A stretch of DNA of 64,000 bases, taken from assembly GCF_000378165.1 (NCBI RefSeq), contig NZ_KB899334.1:62001-126000 (forward strand), given 5' to 3'. Made by a program: the position numbers and the translations under genes. The notes under the pieces were generated by a model. The model saw only the letters and a list, made by a program, of their open reading frames with translations. It was not told the origin of the DNA and searched no databases. The stretch comes from Saccharibacter floricola DSM 15669. GTDB taxonomy: Bacteria; Pseudomonadota; Alphaproteobacteria; Acetobacterales; Acetobacteraceae. Of this stretch, positions 57,913 through 64,000 are shown piece after piece (position 1 is the stretch's first letter; each line of letters begins with the position of its first letter).

Positions 57913-59894
57913 TAAAAAGTCTCCCCAAGCCCTAAATAGAGCTCCCATTTATCGCCGCGATAAGGACGGTTCATAGGTAATGCAACATCAACACGCACAG
58001 GGCCAATGGGTGTGAAATAACGCACACCACCGCCATAACCGACCCGTAATTTTCCATGCCCGGGAATAGAAGATGACCCTACCTGCCCAGCGTCAGCAAA
58101 CGCCACAACCCCGAAATTTTTAGGGAGCTTTTGACGAAATTCTACTGTTCCAGCATCCATAGAAGTCCCCCCAACGGCATATTTTGTTCTGCCATATTGG
58201 GGGCCCACCCCTTGATAACGGAAGCCACGCACAGTAGCTGGGCCCCCAGCATAAAAACGCTGATCGGGTGGAATATTCCACGTTGAAGCCCCTTGAATTG
58301 ACCCCACGCTTCCTCGTAAAGCAATCACGCTGTTGCCAGGGCGGCTAATGCCCAAATGATGCAAATCAAAATAAGTCGCTATTTGCGCATTCATCGGCAA
58401 GAAAAAAGATGTGTCATGTTCTAAGGAAACTGAAGGCGTGACCCCCACAGTAAAGCGGAAACCATGTGTCGCCGGTTCAATAGGGTTACTACGGTGCGTA
58501 TTATCAAAGTTCACTTGCAATGGGACAGATGCAATAAAATAATTACGTGATGTTCCAAACTGAATAATCTGCTCTTGCTCCAAAGAGAGAGCACCACTCA
58601 CAAACCAATCTTTCCCAATAGGCTGCGACACCCCACCATGCGCCAACCAAGCCGTCTGATGGTAGGAATATAAAAGCTGCCTTAACGCTTCAACACGCAA
58701 ATTCAAGATCCGACTGCGCTCCATAAAGTCAGGCTTATTGAAGTCAGCATAAATATCATACCCCAATCCCTGCTGGGCAGTTCCACCGAGGCCTGTTGCA
58801 ATAGCCGCAAGGCGGAGCTGTTCCCCTCTCCCTAAGAGATTACGATGCAACCATGTAACCCCCGCTCTTCCGCCTAAGTCTGTTGAATAACCAACATCAG
58901 CGGTAATACGGTGGCGCTTCCCTTCGATAAAATCAAAGTTAAGGGGCATGGCTCCATTAATGCCTGCCATTAAGTTCTGCGTTTGTGGAACAGGCTGCAC
59001 TTTTTTGCCATCTTTAACCTGCACCGAAGAAAAAAGCCCCGTCCCGCCTAGGTCTGTTCGAGCAGCTTCGATCACAGATGGTTGATATAGCTGCCCCTCA
59101 TGAATCGTAAGACGGCGATATATATAATCAGCTTTTACGTGTTTGAGGCCATTCAACGTGAAAGAACCAAGAACAACTTTTGGCCCACGATTAAGAAAGA
59201 AACCTGCATCAATAGTTTTTCTCTCAGTATTCAAAACCGCTTGAGGGGCTGAAACACTCGCCTGCGCGTACCCTTGCTCTTGTAAATAAGTCAAAAGCCG
59301 GCTCGGTATGGCGAGAATATTCGCAGCAATTGCAGGGTCACCCTCATGAACCTGCAGAACACCTTGCTCTCCCACCGTTAGTTTGTTTTCCTTCGCAGAC
59401 AATAACGATTCTGTCGTTCCGCTCTTTCCTAAGACAAAGAAAAGCCTTCCCACTTTAAACTGAAGCCCAAGCACAGCTGAAATACGACATTCAACTGTTT
59501 TACCTGGGGGTAAGGCTGCCAGAAATGACGCAAGCTGTACATCATCTCCTTCAAGTGACTTTCCCTCCGCGAGAACTTTAATCCCCACATGACCAACATA
59601 ATATCCACGTGATCGTAGGGCTCCCATAAGGCGCTCATAATCCCCACGAATACGCCCAGCCAGCGCGTAAGGACTAACATCATGTGTTTTTTGTAATGAC
59701 TTTAAGGAAGACGCCGCCCCCATTCCTTTAGTCACATCAGAATCAGCCGTGGGAGTAATCGCAGTATGATACGCGATCGTTGTAGACTGATCAGCATGCG
59801 CTTTTGGAAGCTCACTGCCAAAGGAAGATTGCCCTACCCAGCCAATGATGATTACAGCGACCCTAGCGATCACCCTAGTAAATGGAGGCCTCAC
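57912..59894 (-). CDS. tamA: Outer-membrane Omp85 protein TamA
   Basis: 660 residues: a signal-like N-terminus, POTRA domains (about 80-310; VVLGSFTLNGLKHVKADYIYRRL is the last) and a C-terminal 16-strand Omp85 barrel with the lid motif FYAGGPATVRGFRYQGVGP. Ends in LYLGLGETF with a C-terminal aromatic for BAM recognition. GTG start with GAGG 9 nt before. Paired with tamB. Confidence 0.92.
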   Translation of the reverse strand: MRPPFTRVIARVAVIIIGWVGQSSFGSELPKAHADQSTTIAYHTAITPTADSDVTKGMGAASSLKSLQKTHDVSPYALAGRIRGDYERLMGALRSRGYYVGHVGIKVLAEGKSLEGDDVQLASFLAALPPGKTVECRISAVLGLQFKVGRLFFVLGKSGTTESLLSAKENKLTVGEQGVLQVHEGDPAIAANILAIPSRLLTYLQEQGYAQASVSAPQAVLNTERKTIDAGFFLNRGPKVVLGSFTLNGLKHVKADYIYRRLTIHEGQLYQPSVIEAARTDLGGTGLFSSVQVKDGKKVQPVPQTQNLMAGINGAMPLNFDFIEGKRHRITADVGYSTDLGGRAGVTWLHRNLLGRGEQLRLAAIATGLGGTAQQGLGYDIYADFNKPDFMERSRILNLRVEALRQLLYSYHQTAWLAHGGVSQPIGKDWFVSGALSLEQEQIIQFGTSRNYFIASVPLQVNFDNTHRSNPIEPATHGFRFTVGVTPSVSLEHDTSFFLPMNAQIATYFDLHHLGISRPGNSVIALRGSVGSIQGASTWNIPPDQRFYAGGPATVRGFRYQGVGPQYGRTKYAVGGTSMDAGTVEFRQKLPKNFGVVAFADAGQVGSSSIPGHGKLRVGYGGGVRYFTPIGPVRVDVALPMNRPYRGDKWELYLGLGETF

Positions 59895-60037
59895 ACCATC
59901 ATCCTCAACGCCTTATGACACACCAATAACAGCTATATTTTACGCCATAGCAAAGAATATAAAAAAACTAACTAAGAAACCCAGCTTATTTATGGTAGCC
60001 TTAAAACGAATGTAGCTCTTCGCTTCATCATCCCTTA

Positions 60038-61066
60038 ATGATGATTGAAGATCACGATTGCCTTGCCGCCATAAAGGTGCTTATCACGTATCTCATGTCT
60101 TCTGTCACGCCTCTCTTGAAAATGCGCCAACACTCTAGCAAGCAACGCCCTCATTTCGATCCGTCTCAGCTCATTCATCGTCAATGCCCCACAACTCCGT
60201 CTTCAGTGTGGCGCACGATGCGTTGTGTCTGCCGTCTTTCTGCTGTGCTTGCATGGAGCCTCATCGGCTGTGGCCTCCAAATGCTTTGCGTGATCCTTCC
60301 AGGGAAGATGAATCTTCTTTTCCCTCTCTTATTTTGGCGCGTTCTTTGTTTTTTGCTCGGAATCAATATCCGTCAACTTGGCACAATGGCTGGGCATCTC
60401 TCCTCTCGTAAAGATGGTCGACGTGTTGTTTTTGTTTCTAACCACACATCCTGGCTTGACGTCTTAGTATTGGGATCCGTACTCCCTGTTTTTTTTATCG
60501 CAAAAGCAGATGTTAGAAACTGGCCTTTTATCGGCTTTCTAACGCGAATTGGCGGCACAATTTATATCACACGCAACCGTCAGGAAGCGGCCCAAAATGT
60601 GCAAAATGTTCTGGAACGCCTCATTAAAGGGTACAATATTGCTTTTTTCCCTGAAGGGACCACATCTGACGGAAGCGCTGTAAGGCCATTCCTCTCCTCA
60701 CTTTTTGCGATTGCCAAACCAACGAAAAAAGAGAAAGAAAGAGAAAGAAAGACTGGCCAAGAACTCCCTCCCCTTCTTATCCAACCGATTTCTCTCACAT
60801 ATGACCAACTTGAAGGTCTCCCTGTCGGACGTTCACGCCGGGCTTCCGTTTTTTCATGGTTTGGTGATATGTATCTCATGCCGCATGTATGGTCTTTGGG
60901 GAAATGGCGCTCTATGCGCGCAACCATCCTCTTCCATGAACCTTTAAAGCCTGAGGACTTTCCTTCCCGAAAAGCCCTTGCCAGTGCGTCTTATGACCTC
61001 ATCCGCAGGGGTAATGAAGCCCTCAGACAAAACCGTGTTGACCCTTCATCCCCACACCGCCTTTAA
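60038..61066 (+). CDS. plsC: 1-acyl-sn-glycerol-3-phosphate acyltransferase family protein
   Basis: Up to 342 residues. Acyltransferase motifs: VSNHTSWLD (HX4D), FFPEGTTSDGS and an N-terminal hydrophobic segment (about 65-110). It probably acylates lysophosphatidic acid. The start is unclear: ATGs at 60038, 60095 and 60122 all lack a ribosome-binding site, and PlsC homologues are usually nearer 250 residues. Lysine-rich KKEKERERK is a local insertion near residue 230. Confidence 0.83.
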   Translation: MMIEDHDCLAAIKVLITYLMSSVTPLLKMRQHSSKQRPHFDPSQLIHRQCPTTPSSVWRTMRCVCRLSAVLAWSLIGCGLQMLCVILPGKMNLLFPLLFWRVLCFLLGINIRQLGTMAGHLSSRKDGRRVVFVSNHTSWLDVLVLGSVLPVFFIAKADVRNWPFIGFLTRIGGTIYITRNRQEAAQNVQNVLERLIKGYNIAFFPEGTTSDGSAVRPFLSSLFAIAKPTKKEKERERKTGQELPPLLIQPISLTYDQLEGLPVGRSRRASVFSWFGDMYLMPHVWSLGKWRSMRATILFHEPLKPEDFPSRKALASASYDLIRRGNEALRQNRVDPSSPHRL

Positions 61067-61099
61067 TCGGTTCTTTTAGAAAGTTCACTTTTAACGCCC

Positions 61100-62485
61100 A
61101 TGTCTGAACACGTTTCTCCTTCTTCGACACCGCATGGTTTGCACATCATCACTTGGGGCTGCCAGATGAATGTGTATGACAGTGCGCGTATGGCCGATGT
61201 CTTACGACCACTGGGATATGCTCCCGTTGATCGTCCTGAAAACGCAGATATGATCATCCTCAATACATGTCATATCCGTGAAAAAGCTGCGGAAAAAGTA
61301 TTTTCGGAGTTAGGACGACTGCGTAAAATTACTGAGGAACGTAAGGAGACAACCGGAAAATCGACGTTCTTAGCCGTCGCAGGATGTGTTGCGCAGGCTG
61401 AAGGGAAAGAAATCCTAGCGCGCGCTCCTTATGTTGATCTAGTTCTCGGCCCACAAACTTATCACCGTTTGCCTGAGATGGTGGCACGCGTTGCGCGTGC
61501 CGGTGGCGGCGTTATTGATACGGATTTCCCGGTCGAAGCGAAATTCGACTTTCTGCCAGAAGAAGCCGCTCCACAGACAAGTGCAAACCTCACCGCCTTT
61601 CTCACCATCCAAGAAGGCTGTGATAAATTCTGCTCTTTCTGTGTCGTCCCTTACACCCGTGGTGCTGAGACGAGCCGCCCTGTATCCTCCGTCTTGGACG
61701 AGGCTAAGCGCCTTGTTGAAAGCGGCGTCAAGGAAATCACTCTCCTTGGTCAAAATGTGAATGCCTATCACGGCACATGGGAAGGGCGTTCCGTCACTTT
61801 AGCCGAGCTTGCTGATAAGCTCAGGAGCATCCATGGTCTTGAACGCCTCCGCTACATGACCTCTCATCCACGCGATATGGAAGAGACGCTCATTGAAGCC
61901 CATCGCGATAATCCGATCTTCATGCCTTTCTTGCACCTTCCCGTGCAAAGCGGTTCTGACCGTATTTTAAAGGCCATGAACCGTGGTCATACAGCTGATG
62001 AATATCGTAATATTATCACGCGTCTTCGCCAAGCGCGGCCCGACATCGCTTTGTCCTCAGACTTTATCGTTGGGCACCCTGGTGAAACGGATGAGGACTT
62101 TGAAGCCACGATGCAACTGGTGAAAGATGTGACCTTCGCCTGTACTTATAGCTTTAAATACTCGGCTCGTCCGGGCACGCCTGCCGCTGGGCAACCTTTT
62201 CAGGTTCCAGAGGATGTGAAAGACCGCCGTCTCGCACGCTTACAGGCACTTCTCCGTGAGCAACAAGATGCGTTTAATGCTTCCCTTCTTGGCACTGTTC
62301 AAGATATCCTCGTCAGCAGTACGGGCCGAAAGCCAGGGCAAGTTATGGGACGTTCCCCTTATCTTCAGCCTGTGCATTTTGAAGGAGACCCATCACTGAT
62401 TGGTCGCGTTGTTAAGGTTCGTATCACAACACAACGCACAAACTCCCTCGGGGGTGTTTTGTGTGAGGAGGCATTGGCCGTTTGA
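61100..62485 (+). CDS. miaB: tRNA-2-methylthio-N6-dimethylallyladenosine synthase
   Basis: 461 residues. The N-terminal UPF0004 cysteines lie in TWGCQMN (C21), NTCHIREKA (C57) and AGCVAQAEG; the radical SAM cysteines are C174, C178 and C181 in [10 protein letters not shown], and a TRAM domain closes the protein. It methylthiolates i6A37 of tRNAs. First of the conserved alphaproteobacterial run miaB-phoH-ybeY. Confidence 0.95.
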   Translation: MSEHVSPSSTPHGLHIITWGCQMNVYDSARMADVLRPLGYAPVDRPENADMIILNTCHIREKAAEKVFSELGRLRKITEERKETTGKSTFLAVAGCVAQAEGKEILARAPYVDLVLGPQTYHRLPEMVARVARAGGGVIDTDFPVEAKFDFLPEEAAPQTSANLTAFLTIQEGCDKFCSFCVVPYTRGAETSRPVSSVLDEAKRLVESGVKEITLLGQNVNAYHGTWEGRSVTLAELADKLRSIHGLERLRYMTSHPRDMEETLIEAHRDNPIFMPFLHLPVQSGSDRILKAMNRGHTADEYRNIITRLRQARPDIALSSDFIVGHPGETDEDFEATMQLVKDVTFACTYSFKYSARPGTPAAGQPFQVPEDVKDRRLARLQALLREQQDAFNASLLGTVQDILVSSTGRKPGQVMGRSPYLQPVHFEGDPSLIGRVVKVRITTQRTNSLGGVLCEEALAV

Positions 62486-63573
62486 CTTCGTCTGCCAAAA
62501 CTTCATCCTTTTCTCCCTCCAGCGGAGAACATCGTACAACCACGTTGCGATTTAATGACAACCACCTGCTTCAAAAGCTCGTTGGAGATCATAACCGCTA
62601 CCTTACGAAACTTGAGCACGGGCTTGATGTTCGCTTAACATGTCGAGGTAATAGAATTGCGGTTTCTGGGTCTCCAGAGACCGTTGAGCAGGCCCAAGCA
62701 GCCCTGATCGCTCTTTACCGTCAGGTTGAGCAAGGGCATAGTCTTGACGCAGAACATATTGAGGGAATTATTCGCCTCAGCTCTCTTCCTTCCTCTCGTC
62801 AAGCAGCCCCTATGCCTCATTCCTCCCCAGCTCGTGAGCATCCACCTGCAGCCCGCCTAAAAGACCTTCCAACCATCCAAACGAAGCGCGGTGTACTCTC
62901 TCCTCGCTCCCACGGGCAGACAGCCTATATGGAAGCGCTAGCCCAGCAAGAAATGGTCTTCGGAATTGGGCCAGCAGGCACGGGAAAAACCTACCTCGCC
63001 GTGGCGCAGGCCGTCGCCATGTTTCAAGCAGGCCAGGTCGATCGTATCATTCTCTCACGTCCCGCCGTTGAAGCCGGTGAACGTCTCGGGTTTCTACCTG
63101 GTGATATGCGTGAGAAAATTGATCCTTATCTACGGCCTCTCTATGACGCCCTACATGACATGATGCCAGGGGACCAAGTGACGCGGCGTATGAGCAGTGG
63201 TGAAATTGAAGTCGCTCCTCTCGCCTTCATGCGTGGCCGTACACTAGGCCATGCTTATGTCATCTTGGATGAAGCACAGAACACGACCCCTGCTCAGATG
63301 AAAATGTTCCTCACGCGGATGGGACCCAATACCCATATGGCCATCACAGGCGATATGAGCCAAATTGACCTTCCCGCAGGCGTTACATCTGGCTTAAAGG
63401 ATGCTGTTGCAACACTTGAAGGGGTGCAAGGCATTTCAATCTGCCATCTCACCGCGCTTGATGTGGTACGTCATCCACTTGTCTCTCGTATCGTTGAAGC
63501 TTACGATCATTCCTCTTCCGACACCTCATCCCGGGAAGCTCATGACACCGCGAAACCCTATCGCACGCGCTGA
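62482..63573 (+). CDS. phoH: PhoH-like ATPase/RNA-associated protein
   Basis: 363 residues: a KH-like N-terminal part, then an ATPase with GPAGTGKT (163-170) and [14 protein letters not shown] as Walker [14 protein letters not shown] follows. TTG start overlapping the miaB stop (TTGA), with AGGAGG 10 nt upstream. PhoH-like proteins neighbour ybeY and are linked to RNA metabolism. Confidence 0.93.
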   Translation: MTSSAKTSSFSPSSGEHRTTTLRFNDNHLLQKLVGDHNRYLTKLEHGLDVRLTCRGNRIAVSGSPETVEQAQAALIALYRQVEQGHSLDAEHIEGIIRLSSLPSSRQAAPMPHSSPAREHPPAARLKDLPTIQTKRGVLSPRSHGQTAYMEALAQQEMVFGIGPAGTGKTYLAVAQAVAMFQAGQVDRIILSRPAVEAGERLGFLPGDMREKIDPYLRPLYDALHDMMPGDQVTRRMSSGEIEVAPLAFMRGRTLGHAYVILDEAQNTTPAQMKMFLTRMGPNTHMAITGDMSQIDLPAGVTSGLKDAVATLEGVQGISICHLTALDVVRHPLVSRIVEAYDHSSSDTSSREAHDTAKPYRTR

Positions 63574-64000
63574 TCTTATTGTAGAATCGATGCGTTGGTA
63601 TGGCGCTATTAGCGACCTTGATCGCCTTGTGCAGCGAACATGCCAGATGGTGCGCCGTTTTGGTGGGATAAATGCTAACCAACAAACAGCACCGTCGCTG
63701 CTTTTCTCTGACGATCAGCATGTAAAGAAACTCAACTTCCAATTCCGTGGGAAGAACAAGCCAACGAATGTTTTAACATTCGAACCCCTTAGCCCACAGC
63801 ATGGCGGCGATATTGTCCTTGCTTACGAGACAATGAAGCGTGAAGCCGACAAAGCTCAACGCCCATTGCGAGCGCATGTGACACATCTGCTTGTTCATGG
63901 CCTCCTGCATCTCGCTGGGCATGACCATCTCCATCCAGGTGAAGCACGCCGTATGGAAACGTTAGAAACTTATATTATGCGTCGTATGGGGTTCCCTGAC
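63542..64000 (+). CDS. ybeY: Endoribonuclease YbeY (3' partial)
   Basis: 153 codons are visible before the window ends. The fold motif HLLVHGLLHLAGHDH carries the three metal-binding His of YbeY, with GKNKPTNVLTFE and HGGDIVLA upstream as usual. The protein is longer than some homologues at the N-terminus. It overlaps the phoH 3' end by 32 nt. YbeY acts in 16S rRNA maturation and ribosome quality control. Confidence 0.93.
   Translation, partial: MTPRNPIARADLIVESMRWYGAISDLDRLVQRTCQMVRRFGGINANQQTAPSLLFSDDQHVKKLNFQFRGKNKPTNVLTFEPLSPQHGGDIVLAYETMKREADKAQRPLRAHVTHLLVHGLLHLAGHDHLHPGEARRMETLETYIMRRMGFPD

Overview
The window looks like chromosomal DNA from an alphaproteobacterium of the acetic acid bacteria (Acetobacteraceae), fairly low in GC for that family. 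The family call is inference. It rests on gene content (bacterial sphingolipid genes, a complete thiC-led thiamine operon with a TPP riboswitch, glutathione-dependent formaldehyde oxidation, CarD, TamAB) and on frequent GTG/TTG starts and 4-nt gene overlaps. No rRNA, tRNA, CRISPR array, prophage or intact insertion sequence was seen.

Layout. 1-7310: glmS (5' end outside the window), a YdiJ-type FAD/Fe-S 2-hydroxyacid dehydrogenase and a large NhaP-type antiporter with a C-terminal cyclic-nucleotide-binding-like domain. 7414-13710 (minus): thiC-thiO-thiS-thiG-thiE-thiF-thiD behind a TPP riboswitch. 13775-14869: alanine racemase. 15248-27234: a sphingolipid/envelope locus. It holds a fatty acyl-AMP ligase, a dedicated ACP, a serine palmitoyltransferase-like enzyme, a TAM41-like nucleotidyltransferase, a diacylglycerol/ceramide-kinase-like protein, a metallophosphoesterase, LptF, LptG, a fatty-acid hydroxylase, a MobA-like NTP transferase, a GINT1-like beta-propeller protein and an inositol-monophosphatase-family enzyme. 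27298-32713: a SYLF lipoprotein and the type II fatty acid block fabD-fabG-acpP-fabF-mltG. 32843-37773: a betaine-type binding protein, an M13 peptidase, a ferritin-like di-iron protein and bioB. 37828-43415 (minus): an MCE lipid-transport operon (sensor/cyclase-like protein, permease, ATPase-like protein, MlaD-like protein, TPR lipoprotein). 43511-49280: ygfZ, hisI, fghA, frmA, a bestrophin-like channel, carD and an SDR. 49581-53105: an AT-rich island with a glycosyltransferase-like gene, KpsT/KpsM-type exporter genes and a decayed transposase. 53127-64000: a YceI protein, tamB-tamA, a plsC-type acyltransferase, miaB, phoH and the start of ybeY.

Much of the window serves envelope lipids. The fab block makes acyl-ACP. 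The FAAL/ACP/SPT genes would divert acyl chains to long-chain bases. The kinase-like and TAM41-like genes suggest a phospho- or CDP-activated ceramide route to a head group. LptFG in the same overlapping operon suggests a link to outer-membrane transport.

Two clusters deserve most attention: the sphingolipid locus, and the MCE operon, whose ATPase-like subunit has lost its Walker A residues and whose cyclase-like sensor has lost its metal-binding aspartates.
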